Shown here piece by piece: positions 36,002-44,963 of a DNA stretch of 64,000 bases; positions within the stretch are counted from its first letter, which is position 1; each line of letters begins with the position of its first letter. The DNA comes from DAIOEK01 sp963721445 (lineage in GTDB: Bacteria; Chloroflexota; Anaerolineae; Anaerolineales; Anaerolineaceae): positions 124,001 through 188,000 of the forward strand of contig CAVRIZ010000005.1 in NCBI GenBank assembly GCA_963721445.1, read 5' to 3'. Below the pieces are notes generated by a model. It ran no database searches and had not been told where the DNA came from. It saw only the letters and a list, made by a program, of their open reading frames with translations. The translations under genes and the position numbers were made by a program.

Positions 36002-36895
36002 GTGGATAAAATATTCAATATTTTTAAACGAAAAAAACCAGCTCCACCATATGATGTAAAAACCGCGCCCCTATCCGATGATCAGCTACGGACAGTAACC
36101 ACGACTGGCGGACAACCTGTAACACCCCAAATCTTAGTTGGGATGGCTCAATCGATAGGTTTACAACGGGATCATAACGAAGATACAGTCTTTACTTTCA
36201 CTTCCAATCTGGGAGGAGATACCAAGAGTTTGATCTTTGGTCTTTTCGTTGTTGCAGACGGGATGGGTGGTTATCAACATGGCGAACTTGCCAGCAGTGT
36301 GGCTACCAATGCCATGGCTCATTACCTTCTAAAGAAAATCTATATGCCGATGATGAACCTTAAAACAGAGTTGCCATCTGAACCAATTCAGGAGATGATG
36401 CTATCTGCCGTGAATGAAGCCCAGGCGGCGGTCATAAAGCATGCACCCGGCGGTGGGACAACGTTGACCACCGTATTAATTTTGGGTGATCAAGTCACTC
36501 TGGCTCATATTGGAGATTCGCGAGCCTATTTCATCTATTCCGATGGAAGAGTGCAACCAATCACCCGGGATCATTCATTGGTTCGCCGCTTACAAGAACT
36601 CGGACAGATCAACGAGAAAGAAGCTGCAGAGCACCCTCAGAGGAATGTTTTATATCGAGCGCTGGGACAGAGCGAACCATTCGAACCGGATATAAGCACC
36701 TTTCCTTTCCCAAATGCAGGTTATTTATTGTTATGCAGTGATGGTCTATGGGGTGTCGTTCCTGAGGCGGACTTATTTTCACTGATTCACTCCGCTCCAA
36801 ATCTGACCACTGCCTGTCAAAAGCTGGTGGATGCAGCCAATGCGGGCGGTGGGCCTGATAATATTAGCGCGGTTTTGGTACAGTATCCCATGTAA
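36002..36895 (+). CDS. PP2C-family serine/threonine protein phosphatase
   Basis: A 297-aa metal-dependent phosphatase that can reverse the action of the adjacent kinase. Key motifs are RDHNEDTVF, VADGMGGYQHGE, GGGTTLTTVLI, AHIGDSRAYF, LCSDGLWGV and GGPDNISAVLV. An N-terminal ~40-residue basic, low-complexity stretch precedes the domain. It starts with GTG at 36002 behind GGAG. Confidence 0.92.
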   Translation: MDKIFNIFKRKKPAPPYDVKTAPLSDDQLRTVTTTGGQPVTPQILVGMAQSIGLQRDHNEDTVFTFTSNLGGDTKSLIFGLFVVADGMGGYQHGELASSVATNAMAHYLLKKIYMPMMNLKTELPSEPIQEMMLSAVNEAQAAVIKHAPGGGTTLTTVLILGDQVTLAHIGDSRAYFIYSDGRVQPITRDHSLVRRLQELGQINEKEAAEHPQRNVLYRALGQSEPFEPDISTFPFPNAGYLLLCSDGLWGVVPEADLFSLIHSAPNLTTACQKLVDAANAGGGPDNISAVLVQYPM

Positions 36896-36897
36896 GC

Positions 36898-38388
36898 ATG
36901 ATGGATACTTCGGACTTGAGCCATTATGCGATACTGGATCTCCCCTTTGACGCAAGTCAAGATGAAATCCGTGCCGCCTATCATTTGGCTGCCCGTAAAT
37001 TCCATCCGGATACCAACAGAAATCTAGGCGCTTCTGATTCATTCTACAAAGCTCAGAAAGCCTACGACACTCTCTCCTCTCCAAATCGAAAATCTGAATA
37101 TGATGCCACGCTACCCGAGGATGAAACAAGCAATCCCGGCTTCATTTATAAGGTAATCCAATCGAAAAACAAGATATCTCCATCAAAAGATCCTCAATTA
37201 ATTTATGCGTTGATCGATATCGGTGCCAAGCCACTAACAAATAAATCGTATCAACGACCATTAAACCTTACTCTGGTGTTGGATCGATCCACCTCGATGA
37301 ATGGCGAACGGATGGACATGGTAAAAGAAAATGCCATCCGTCTGATAAGACAATTGGGACAAGACGATATTATCTCGGTGGTCACATTCAGTGACAGGGC
37401 GGAAGTATTACTTCCCCCCACTCGCAACACCGACACAAATGTTATGGAATCAAAGATCAGTCGAATTCAAACTGGCGGAGCCACAGAAATCTTTCAAGGC
37501 CTGTCAGCTGGAGTACATCAAAATAGGCAAAACCTGCGACCTTCCTATTTAAATCATCTCATCATTCTCACAGATGGTAGGACGTATGGTGATGAGCAAT
37601 ATTGTCTCGATCTGGCAAAGGAAGCCGCGGAAGAAGGTATTGGGATCAGTGGTCTTGGGATTGGTGACGAGTGGAATGATAAATTTCTGGATCAGTTAGC
37701 AGGAATAAGCGGCGGGGTGTGCATGTACATCTCTGCCCCAAATGACTTGAGAAAATTTTTGGAAGCAAAATACCGGAATCTGGAACAGGTATACGGCGAA
37801 CAAGTCACAATCAACCTGTCCGATACCGATGCTAGCACTCTCCAATATGCTTTTCGGATCTACCCAGAACCCGCGCCACTCCTCACAGAAGGACCGATTC
37901 GTGGCGGAAATCTTCAGGTCGCCACTCGGCTCGTACTCATGTTGGAATTTCGAGTACCGAAAGTTGATTTACGCCAAAAAGAGATAAATTTAGGGGAAGG
38001 TTATGTTACACTACAAGTGCCGACCCGAGTGATACCGAGGGTGCGATTGCCGATAAAGATGGCATGTAGTCTGGCGGTGGAAGGCGATTCGTCACAAAAT
38101 ATGCCTGCACCAATCATTCACGCCTTATCCCAATTAACCTTATATCGAATGCAGGAGAAGGCAGCGGATGAGCTAAGTAAGGGTGATACGGTCAAAGCAT
38201 CCCGACATTTGCAATATTTAGCCACCCACTTGCTATCGAGAGGTGAAAGGGACCTGGCTAATGCGGTCCTGAAAGAAGCAGACAATATCCAGAAGAGCAA
38301 CCATTTCAGCGAGGAAGGTGATAAACGGATAAAGTATGGCACCCGCTCCTTGCTATTACCACCAGGACAGGAGAATAAACAGAAATGA
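36898..38388 (+). CDS. DnaJ-domain / von Willebrand factor A-domain fusion protein
   Basis: A 496-aa protein. Residues 1-70 form a J domain with the DnaK-stimulating HPD motif (ARKFHPDTNRN). Residues ~118-290 form a VWA domain with a full MIDAS: DRSTS (DxSxS), the threonine in GGATEI and the aspartate in ILTDGRTYGDE. The C-terminal ~200 residues form a beta-rich region followed by helices resembling C-terminal parts of other bacterial VWA proteins. The fusion is unusual. It starts 2 bases after the phosphatase stop. A role as a chaperone-linked scaffold or target of the kinase is inferred. Confidence 0.88.
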   Translation: MMDTSDLSHYAILDLPFDASQDEIRAAYHLAARKFHPDTNRNLGASDSFYKAQKAYDTLSSPNRKSEYDATLPEDETSNPGFIYKVIQSKNKISPSKDPQLIYALIDIGAKPLTNKSYQRPLNLTLVLDRSTSMNGERMDMVKENAIRLIRQLGQDDIISVVTFSDRAEVLLPPTRNTDTNVMESKISRIQTGGATEIFQGLSAGVHQNRQNLRPSYLNHLIILTDGRTYGDEQYCLDLAKEAAEEGIGISGLGIGDEWNDKFLDQLAGISGGVCMYISAPNDLRKFLEAKYRNLEQVYGEQVTINLSDTDASTLQYAFRIYPEPAPLLTEGPIRGGNLQVATRLVLMLEFRVPKVDLRQKEINLGEGYVTLQVPTRVIPRVRLPIKMACSLAVEGDSSQNMPAPIIHALSQLTLYRMQEKAADELSKGDTVKASRHLQYLATHLLSRGERDLANAVLKEADNIQKSNHFSEEGDKRIKYGTRSLLLPPGQENKQK

Positions 38389-38927
38389 TTATTTGTCCAA
38401 ATTGCAAGTATCAGGAAATTGATGGCGCACTCTTCTGCAGTGAATGCGGAGCCCAATTAGTATTCTCATCAGCGAAGGAAATAGACACCATGGGATTTGA
38501 ACAAAAACAAGAACAACTGAAACCGCCGACTGCTCCCCTAGCAACCGAACCATCCATCAAGCCGATCCCACCAGTTCAGGCCAAGCCGGCTGCCGTTGGC
38601 GTAGGGTTATCCCTCAAAATGGTTAATAGCGGGCAAGTGATTCCCCTTGCCGGTCAGAATGAATTCACCCTGGGTCGGATCACTGATGGACAACCGATCT
38701 TACCTGACATTGATCTTTCTCCATACGAAGGGTATGCCGAAGGTGTCTCTCGATTACATGCTGCCGTTCGTATCACTGAGAGAGGGGTAATGATCGTTGA
38801 TCTTGGTTCGTCAAATGGAACAAGAATAAATGGGCAGAAAATTGTTCCGAACGTGAATTACCCGCTCAAGGATGGCGATATCATTGCTCTTGGCCGGATC
38901 AAAATGCAGATCACCATTCGACGATAA
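38385..38927 (+). CDS. Zinc-ribbon / FHA-domain protein
   Basis: A 180-aa protein. The N-terminal zinc ribbon (ICPNCKYQEIDGALFCSECG) is followed by a proline-rich linker and a C-terminal FHA domain (FTLGR, VSRLHAAVRI, LGSSNGTRINGQKI), which binds phosphothreonine. It overlaps the DnaJ-VWA gene by 4 bases. It probably reads phosphorylation marks set by the kinase of the cassette. Confidence 0.9.
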   Translation: MIICPNCKYQEIDGALFCSECGAQLVFSSAKEIDTMGFEQKQEQLKPPTAPLATEPSIKPIPPVQAKPAAVGVGLSLKMVNSGQVIPLAGQNEFTLGRITDGQPILPDIDLSPYEGYAEGVSRLHAAVRITERGVMIVDLGSSNGTRINGQKIVPNVNYPLKDGDIIALGRIKMQITIRR

Positions 38928-38944
38928 CCGAGGAGAATACTCAG

Positions 38945-39184
38945 ATGCCAATGGTATTAATGCATTTATCGGGTGAAGACCCGGTTATGGGTGAGATGGA
39001 GAATCTCCCCACCGCAACCGATATAACAGTTACGATCAAGAATCCTCGCCGCCGCGATGGTAAAGATCTGCCGTTTTTGGAAGCAAATGTTACCACGGTC
39101 GTCTGGCCAATGAGCCGCGTGAATTTTATCGAAATTCTACCTACTGGCGAAGAAGAAGATGTGATCGGATTTGTAAGAGAATAA
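38945..39184 (+). CDS. Small conserved-looking protein of the kinase cassette
   Basis: A 79-aa, mostly beta-rich acidic protein (MPMVLMHLSGEDPVMGEMENLP). I do not recognise the family. A good ribosome-binding site (GAGGAG) precedes the ATG. It lies between the FHA gene and the response-regulator gene, with only 1 base before the latter. The length and strand pattern could fit a small partner or substrate of the kinase system. Confidence 0.7.
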   Translation: MPMVLMHLSGEDPVMGEMENLPTATDITVTIKNPRRRDGKDLPFLEANVTTVVWPMSRVNFIEILPTGEEEDVIGFVRE

Positions 39185-39185
39185 A

Positions 39186-39908
39186 ATGCCTGAAGATAGC
39201 ATCCGGCGCAAAGTACTGGTAGTCGATGACGAAGAGCGGATGGTTCGTTTCATTCGTCTAAATCTCGAACATGACGGGTTTCAGGTCGTAGAAGCATTCC
39301 GGGGAGCACAAGCCATCCAGGTTTTACGGGACCAATTACCAGATCTGGTGTTATTGGATGTGATGATGCCGGATATTGACGGTTTTGAAGTCTTAAAAAT
39401 GATCCGGGAAATCAATTCGGTTCCGGTAATAATGCTGACTGCAAAAAGCGAGGAAGACGATAAAGTTCACGGATTGGAATTGGGTGCTGATGATTATATA
39501 ACCAAACCATTCAGTCCAAGGGAACTTGTCAGCAGAGTGAGGGCGGTTCTTCGCCGGGCAGAAGCGATCAGTGGTGCTGTCAAAGGATTGATTGTTGTTG
39601 ATGACCGACTCAAAATGGATTTTGAGCGACGTGAAATCTGGTTGGATGGTGAACTGGTAAAACTCAGACCAACCGAGTACAGACTGCTCTATCATCTGGT
39701 ACAGAATGCTGGTTGGGTCATCACACATGACCAGATCTTAGCCAAGGTCTGGGGCTACGAATATCGGGATGAACCGCATTATGTACGGCTTTACATCAAT
39801 TATCTTAGGCAAAAATTGGAAGAAGACCCAGCCAATCCCAAGTATATCCTCACGGAACGCGGTATTGGCTATCGTTTTGTAGATTTTCGTCGCAACAAAC
39901 CTGCATGA
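39186..39908 (+). CDS. OmpR/PhoB-type response regulator
   Basis: A 240-aa response regulator. The receiver has the acidic pocket VDDEE, the phosphorylated aspartate in LLDVMMPD and the lysine in ITKPFSP. The C-terminal winged helix (KLRPTEYRLLYHLVQNAGWVITHDQIL, VRLYINYLRQKLEEDPANPKYI) is of the PhoB type. No histidine kinase gene is near. It is probably co-transcribed with the Ser/Thr kinase cassette, which suggests cross-talk between the two signalling modes. Confidence 0.92.
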   Translation: MPEDSIRRKVLVVDDEERMVRFIRLNLEHDGFQVVEAFRGAQAIQVLRDQLPDLVLLDVMMPDIDGFEVLKMIREINSVPVIMLTAKSEEDDKVHGLELGADDYITKPFSPRELVSRVRAVLRRAEAISGAVKGLIVVDDRLKMDFERREIWLDGELVKLRPTEYRLLYHLVQNAGWVITHDQILAKVWGYEYRDEPHYVRLYINYLRQKLEEDPANPKYILTERGIGYRFVDFRRNKPA

Positions 39909-39942
39909 TTGCGTAATTCGGACTAAATAAATCTGATTAACC

Positions 39943-39971
39943 TTGATAAAGAACCACCCCTCGCTTATACT
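39943..39971 (+). promoter_or_regulatory. Promoter of the LuxR-type regulator gene
   Basis: TTGATA (39943-39948), a 17-base spacer and TATACT (39966-39971), followed by GAGGGAGAGG ahead of the ATG at 39992. This makes the second response regulator a separate transcript from the kinase cassette. Confidence 0.7.
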
Positions 39972-39991
39972 CGAGGGAGAGGAAAATTAAG

Positions 39992-40645
39992 ATGGCAAAA
40001 CAACGGATATTATTGGTGGATGATCATGAAGTGGTCCGCTTGGGACTCAAGGCTCTATTGGAACACCATCCACAATTTGATGTTGTTGGCGAGGCTGGTA
40101 CAGCCAGAGAAGCACTTGAAAAAGTAGGCTCTCTTCACCCTGAAGTGGTTGTCATGGATATTCGATTACCAGGTACATCAGGAATTGAAGCCTGTGAACA
40201 AATAACCAGGGATTTTCCATCGACTCGGGTGATCATGTTAACCTCTTATGCCGAGGACGAAATGCTTTTTTCCGCAATCAGAGCCGGCGCCTCGGGCTAT
40301 GTCTTGAAACAGATTGGCGGCGAAGACCTGATCCGCGCTTTAGAAACAATAGGACGCGGCGAAAGTATGCTTGACCCAGCAGTCACCCAGCGAGTATTCC
40401 AGGAAGTTCGACGAGCCGTAAAAGAAGAAGAGGCTTCTGCATTTGTTAATCTCAGTCAACAGGAAAAGCATGTTCTTATTCTGGTATCCGAAGGAAAAAC
40501 GAACCGCGAAATTGCCAAATCACTTTTCCTCGGGGAAGGTACTGTACGAAACTATGTCAGCAGTATCTTATCGAAATTAGTTGTCTCGAATAGGGCTGAG
40601 GCTGCAGCGTATGCGGTTGAACATAATCTACGGGAATATTTATAA
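39992..40645 (+). CDS. NarL/LuxR-type response regulator
   Basis: A 217-aa response regulator with receiver motifs LLVDDHEVVRLGLKALLE, the aspartate in VVMDIRLPG and VLKQIGGEDL. A LuxR-type helix-turn-helix lies near the C-terminus (LSQQEKHVLILVSEGKTNREIAKSLFLGEGTVRNYVSS). No histidine kinase is adjacent. It has its own promoter and is followed by a two-way terminator. Confidence 0.93.
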   Translation: MAKQRILLVDDHEVVRLGLKALLEHHPQFDVVGEAGTAREALEKVGSLHPEVVVMDIRLPGTSGIEACEQITRDFPSTRVIMLTSYAEDEMLFSAIRAGASGYVLKQIGGEDLIRALETIGRGESMLDPAVTQRVFQEVRRAVKEEEASAFVNLSQQEKHVLILVSEGKTNREIAKSLFLGEGTVRNYVSSILSKLVVSNRAEAAAYAVEHNLREYL

Positions 40646-40654
40646 GCGACAAAC

Positions 40655-40684
40655 AAATCGCCCGAGCAATTGCTCGGGCGATTT
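40655..40684. terminator. Bidirectional terminator between convergent genes
   Basis: A perfect 30-bp palindrome with stem arms starting AAATCGCCCGAGC and a small AATT centre, flanked by A- and T-rich ends on both sides. It lies between the plus-strand regulator and the minus-strand AP-endonuclease-like gene. Confidence 0.8.
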
Positions 40685-40688
40685 ATAT

Positions 40689-41531
40689 TTAATTCATGGA
40701 TAACCATAGGTTTTTTAGGAACAGCGCATCCTCTTCAAGAATTGGGGATTCACATACTATTCGACCGGCGCAATGGTAGGTTTTCAAGGCTTTGAACAAT
40801 CCATTCACATCCAGGTCTGATTCCTGAACAGGGAGATGTTCCTTCTCCCCCTTTGGTCCGTAGGCAATTCCACTAAGATGAATATGAAGAGACTGGAGAG
40901 AGGCTTCCCCCAGTGATTCGGCATAGAGTTCTAACGACGAAGACCATTCGTCATAGCTATTCATCGAGCCATCACCCCGGCGTGCGTGAAGATGGGCAAA
41001 ATCCAAACAAGGCTTTACATCTCCCTTGATTTGACTCATCAAAAGGGTATCCTCCAACGAACCGAGCATTGCAGATTTTCCCATTGTCTCCGGACGGAGT
41101 GTAACCAGGATATTTTTACCCGCAAGTTCATCGGTGCATTCTTTCAATCGAGGCAAGGCTATTTCAAGAACTTCCACGACTGGTCGTTCAAAATAAGATC
41201 CGGGATGGAAGATAATATCGGTCGCACCGGCAAGGGAACCATAATAAGCTGCATCCATCAACCGCTTCCGGGATTTCGGCCATTCCTCGGCATCGGCATT
41301 GAGATTTATGAAGTAAGGCGCATGAACACTGAGAGAAACACCCCGTCTGACACCCTCAGATTTAATAAGCAAACAGGTTTCCTCGCTGACTCTGACGGAT
41401 TGAACCCAGCCTAATTCCAAGGCGTCTAATCCCAATGATGCCAAATGCTGGATCGCCCCCACACTCCCGCCGGGTTTCTTGGGGGTGGAGATGGGCGAAC
41501 CAACCGTGCCAAACTGAAATTTATTCTTCAT
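40689..41531 (-). CDS. AP endonuclease family 2 / endonuclease IV-like TIM-barrel protein
   Basis: A 280-aa TIM-barrel protein. Residues fit the zinc-ligand pattern of endonuclease IV (Nfo), as in its archaeal-type relatives: SVHAPYFINLN, IIFHPGSYF, VTLRPETMG, CLDFAHLHAR, LHIHLSG and IVCESP. A sugar-phosphate isomerase role cannot be excluded, as the folds are shared. I chose the ATG at 41531, where homology starts. The gene is convergent with the LuxR regulator and follows dagK. Confidence 0.78.
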   Translation of the reverse strand: MKNKFQFGTVGSPISTPKKPGGSVGAIQHLASLGLDALELGWVQSVRVSEETCLLIKSEGVRRGVSLSVHAPYFINLNADAEEWPKSRKRLMDAAYYGSLAGATDIIFHPGSYFERPVVEVLEIALPRLKECTDELAGKNILVTLRPETMGKSAMLGSLEDTLLMSQIKGDVKPCLDFAHLHARRGDGSMNSYDEWSSSLELYAESLGEASLQSLHIHLSGIAYGPKGEKEHLPVQESDLDVNGLFKALKTYHCAGRIVCESPILEEDALFLKNLWLSMN

Positions 41532-41541
41532 CGCATAGATC

Positions 41542-41928
41542 TCACTTCCATAGAACGCTGAGCCTCCCCCACAGGGGCGGACCAAGTATCAGTAATCCAA
41601 TAATGACCGATGTAAGAGCCGCAATTAATACAGCGGCGGCACCCACATCTTTGCCGACTTTTGCGAGAGGATGTTTCTGAGGACTTGCCAGGTCTACCAC
41701 AGCTTCCAAAGATGTATTAATAAACTCAGCTGTCCAAACGAATGCAATGGAAATGACAAGGACTGCCCAATCCCGGGCAGGTAAAGCGAGCCAGGCTGCC
41801 AACACCATCACCGTCAACGTGGCGACCGCATGAAGCCAGGCATTCTCCTGGGTTCGGAGAACGTATCGCCATCCTGCGAATGCGTGTTTGAAACCCTGAA
41901 TTCGACGAATCACGAATCGAACAGCCAA
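41542..41928 (-). CDS. Diacylglycerol kinase / undecaprenol kinase family protein
   Basis: A 128-aa integral membrane kinase with three hydrophobic segments. The motifs ENAWLHAVATL and, in the active-site helix, EFINTSLEAVVDLASPQKHPLAKVGKDVGAAAV are partly the family signature (E..NTAIE...D). The TTG at 41928 has GGAGGAG directly upstream and lies inside the end of ybeY. The ybeY-dagK-PgpH gene order is conserved in many Gram-positive bacteria, where the enzyme recycles the undecaprenol lipid carrier. Confidence 0.9.
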   Translation of the reverse strand: MAVRFVIRRIQGFKHAFAGWRYVLRTQENAWLHAVATLTVMVLAAWLALPARDWAVLVISIAFVWTAEFINTSLEAVVDLASPQKHPLAKVGKDVGAAAVLIAALTSVIIGLLILGPPLWGRLSVLWK

Positions 41929-42389
41929 ATTACTCCTCCAAATGGGTGAAATACACTACTTGAGATGCCGATCGAATCCAGTATTTCAGCTTGACGGTTC
42001 CACATAACCTTACGATCTTTCTTATTCATGTGATCGTAATCCAGGAGATGAAGGACCCCATGAACCACCAATAAACTCAATTCATCGTGTACTGAATGCT
42101 TCTCTGCATCCGCTTGTTTCTTCGCATAAGGATAGGAGATAATTATGTCACCCAGATAGAGTGTCCCTGTCTCAGGATCGATCTCCTGCGCTGGAAAAGA
42201 TAAAACATCAGTGGAAGCATCCAACTGGCGATACACTTGATTCATACTTCGGATTTCTTTGTCACCTGTTACAACCACGGTCAGGCTGCCCACTTTATTT
42301 TCCATCCTCAATGTTGCCTCGGCGACAGATTTTAATAAATCAGTAAGGTCATGCTTCCGAAAGTACGGGCGAATTTGAATATGGATCAT
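41910..42389 (-). CDS. ybeY: Endoribonuclease YbeY (rRNA maturation)
   Basis: A 159-aa YbeY. The zinc site HGVLHLLDYDH (HxxxHxxxxxH) is intact, as is the LSFPAQEIDPETGTLYLGDIIIS segment. YbeY matures the 16S rRNA 3' end and controls ribosome quality. The C-terminal ~15 residues extend beyond the usual end and overlap the dagK start by 19 bases. It overlaps the PgpH-like gene by 4 bases. Confidence 0.95.
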   Translation of the reverse strand: MIHIQIRPYFRKHDLTDLLKSVAEATLRMENKVGSLTVVVTGDKEIRSMNQVYRQLDASTDVLSFPAQEIDPETGTLYLGDIIISYPYAKKQADAEKHSVHDELSLLVVHGVLHLLDYDHMNKKDRKVMWNRQAEILDSIGISSSVFHPFGGVIWLFDS

Positions 42390-44494
42390 CTGTTTTCTGT
42401 TACGTTATCTGGAGTCACTGGTAATTCCGGGTAGACTATCCGCTGGTGATAAATTCCCATCAACGAATCCCGGAATGAATCTGAGATCACGTGCAGGTCA
42501 TTCAGGGTCAGCTTTGTATAAATAAGCTGGTCTTCTTTAATGGCAAAATCGACAACCTTTTTGATGATCGAAACGATCTCCGATTCGTCTTTGGGCAGAT
42601 CTGCTCTGGCTCGAGCCTCACAGCCATCTGCCAACATCAGTAATGCTGTTTCGCGAGAGTGTGGCGCTGGACCTGGATAGCGGAATAGCGATGGATCTAC
42701 CTGATCCACCTTACCATCAGCCTTTTCTATTGCACGGGTGTATTGATAGTGCGTTAAACGGGTGCCGTGATGTTCCATGATGAAATCAAGAATTCGTGCT
42801 GGAACGCGGAACTTCCGCGCGAGATCCCTTCCATCTGGAACATGTTTGATAATGATCGCGGCAGATATGGCAGGTTCCATCTTTTCGTGTGGATTCTCGC
42901 TACCTTTGACCTGATTTTCAATAAAATATTGTGGATTCATGGCTTTACCAACATCATGGTAAAGGGCTCCCACTCTGACCAGGAGAGAATCAGCATTTAT
43001 CTTTTCCGCCGCCTGTTCAGCCAGGTTCGCCACTTGCAGACTGTGTTGATAGGTGCCGGCTGCATTGCGTAATAATAGCTGCAATAACGGATGATCTGGG
43101 CGGGAAATTTCCATTAATTGAAGAGCAGTTGTTATGCCTAAAATCTGTGAGAGGACAAATTGCAGGATCAGGGTCAAACTGGCGGATGCAAGACCATTCG
43201 TTAATGCAGATCCACCCAGGGTAACCAATCCCACCCAATCGGTTGCGGGGTCACCAAGCCGAAAAGCGAGTATTGTCAGGAAGTTCGCAGCCGTAATCGC
43301 GATACTTGCCCAGAAAAAGGAAGCGATTTTCCTTCCCCGCCCTAATACGAGGATACCTGTCAAGCTTCCCATCATGTAATAAACTGTGATCTCAAGACTG
43401 CCGGGTAGATTGTATGCCGATAGTATGCTTAAGACGATGGAGAACACCAGGCTGATCTCCAGATTAAAGGCGATGGTCATTGTTAGACCGAAAGCGGCGA
43501 TTGGAAAAATAAACGGCAGTATCGCCCGATATGGGATGACAAATCGCACCAACAAGAAGAAGAGGCTGAACATCAATGCAATAAGGACAACGCTCCGCAG
43601 GTCATCGAGCGGATTAGCGCGTCTTCTGGTCGAGTACAGGGCAATAATCACTCCCAGAATGGAGACCAAAGCCACCGAGCCGAGAAAAGTATAAAAACGA
43701 TTATCCTGTCCGGTAAGACCAAGAATTTGTAACGCTTCCATGTCTTCAGGTCGAACAATTTGACCATGCTGAACGATCAACTGTCCTGTCGCGAAAGATC
43801 GGCTGATAGGTTCCACCGCTTGTTCAGCTTCACTTTTGGCTTGCTCGGTTAGTTCAACGCTGGGTAGACTGTTGGGGACAATAAAAGAGGTAACCATTTC
43901 GGTTATCAGTTTTACCTGGTCCGTTGAAAAGGTTACATCAACCAGTGATCCAACATTTTTCCGCGTGGATACAACATTGTCTTCCCGGATGGTAATTCGC
44001 ATTGCATCATCCAGAACTTTGAACGCTTCCTTCTGAACCAACGCCCAGCGGGTATTACTCAGCGTTATGATCCGCTGAATGGATTCTGTTGTCAATTTCA
44101 CATTGGCCAGGGTTTGGAGATCTTGAGTCTTTTGTTCCATCGTGGCATGCGAATCGTCGCGGGTGTTGCTAATAAAACGAAGAACTTCGTTAAGACTCTC
44201 CAGCTGCTTCTTCTTGATCGTTGGGTCAACCGGCAGGTAAACTGCTGGAATGGCTGCCCGCGCTTGCTGACGGGCATTACCGGTGAGGATTTCCGATTGG
44301 TAAGTAAATGTCCGGGGTGATTGGATATCTTGAATTGCAACATCACCAATCTGGATGGAATAAATACCGGACCGGGACGAAATGGGCGCATTTAAGATGA
44401 CCAATACAAAAATGGCAGAAAGAATTAAGACAAAAAGCTTAAGCAATCTCTGCCGTTTTCCTTGAGGCGTTGTCTTTTGCGGAGTAGGTAGCAT
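42386..44494 (-). CDS. 7TM receptor with intracellular HD hydrolase (PgpH-like)
   Basis: A 702-aa membrane protein. One N-terminal membrane segment precedes a ~230-residue extracytoplasmic 7TMR-HDED domain, then come about seven membrane segments and a C-terminal HD domain (QHSLQVANLAEQAAEKI, VGALYHDVGK). In Listeria PgpH degrades cyclic di-AMP; this protein has the same order of parts, so c-di-AMP hydrolysis is likely. It lies directly before ybeY, as in Firmicutes. Confidence 0.92.
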   Translation of the reverse strand: MLPTPQKTTPQGKRQRLLKLFVLILSAIFVLVILNAPISSRSGIYSIQIGDVAIQDIQSPRTFTYQSEILTGNARQQARAAIPAVYLPVDPTIKKKQLESLNEVLRFISNTRDDSHATMEQKTQDLQTLANVKLTTESIQRIITLSNTRWALVQKEAFKVLDDAMRITIREDNVVSTRKNVGSLVDVTFSTDQVKLITEMVTSFIVPNSLPSVELTEQAKSEAEQAVEPISRSFATGQLIVQHGQIVRPEDMEALQILGLTGQDNRFYTFLGSVALVSILGVIIALYSTRRRANPLDDLRSVVLIALMFSLFFLLVRFVIPYRAILPFIFPIAAFGLTMTIAFNLEISLVFSIVLSILSAYNLPGSLEITVYYMMGSLTGILVLGRGRKIASFFWASIAITAANFLTILAFRLGDPATDWVGLVTLGGSALTNGLASASLTLILQFVLSQILGITTALQLMEISRPDHPLLQLLLRNAAGTYQHSLQVANLAEQAAEKINADSLLVRVGALYHDVGKAMNPQYFIENQVKGSENPHEKMEPAISAAIIIKHVPDGRDLARKFRVPARILDFIMEHHGTRLTHYQYTRAIEKADGKVDQVDPSLFRYPGPAPHSRETALLMLADGCEARARADLPKDESEIVSIIKKVVDFAIKEDQLIYTKLTLNDLHVISDSFRDSLMGIYHQRIVYPELPVTPDNVTENR

Positions 44495-44498
44495 TCTA

Positions 44499-44948
44499 TT
44501 ATTTCTGTTGTAATAACTGGCGAACTGCCGCGCTCACCTGGTCATTGGGGGCTTTCCCCTGAATTTGAGGGATCAATATTTTCATTACTTTGCCCATATC
44601 GGATATCGAAGTAGCTCCAGCTTCATCAATTGCCATTGCCACTACTTTGTTTAATTCTTCTGCACTCATCTGTTTGGGCAAATAATCTTCCAATACCGTA
44701 ATCTCTTTTAACAGATCGACGATCATTGTTGGACGGTTTGCTTTTTCGGCATCCGCGATGCTTTCCTTGCGGCTTTTAATTTCTTTTTGAATGATTGCTG
44801 TGATGGCAGAATCATCTAGGGGTGAGCCTTTTTCAACCTGTGACAGTTTTATGGCAGCCAGGGTCATTCGAATCGTTGTTTTCCTAATATCTTCGCCCGC
44901 TCGCAACGCGTCTTTGAGATCATTTTCCAGTCGCGATTTTAAATCCAT
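44499..44948 (-). CDS. GatB/YqeY domain-containing protein
   Basis: A 149-aa YqeY protein (LENDLKDALRAGEDIRKTTIRMTLAAIK, EDYLPKQMSAEEL). The domain occurs at the C-terminus of the amidotransferase subunit GatB and binds tRNA; the function of the free-standing form is not settled. It lies 4 bases before the PgpH-like gene. Confidence 0.93.
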   Translation of the reverse strand: MDLKSRLENDLKDALRAGEDIRKTTIRMTLAAIKLSQVEKGSPLDDSAITAIIQKEIKSRKESIADAEKANRPTMIVDLLKEITVLEDYLPKQMSAEELNKVVAMAIDEAGATSISDMGKVMKILIPQIQGKAPNDQVSAAVRQLLQQK

Positions 44949-44963
44949 CCAATTTCCTTCTTT

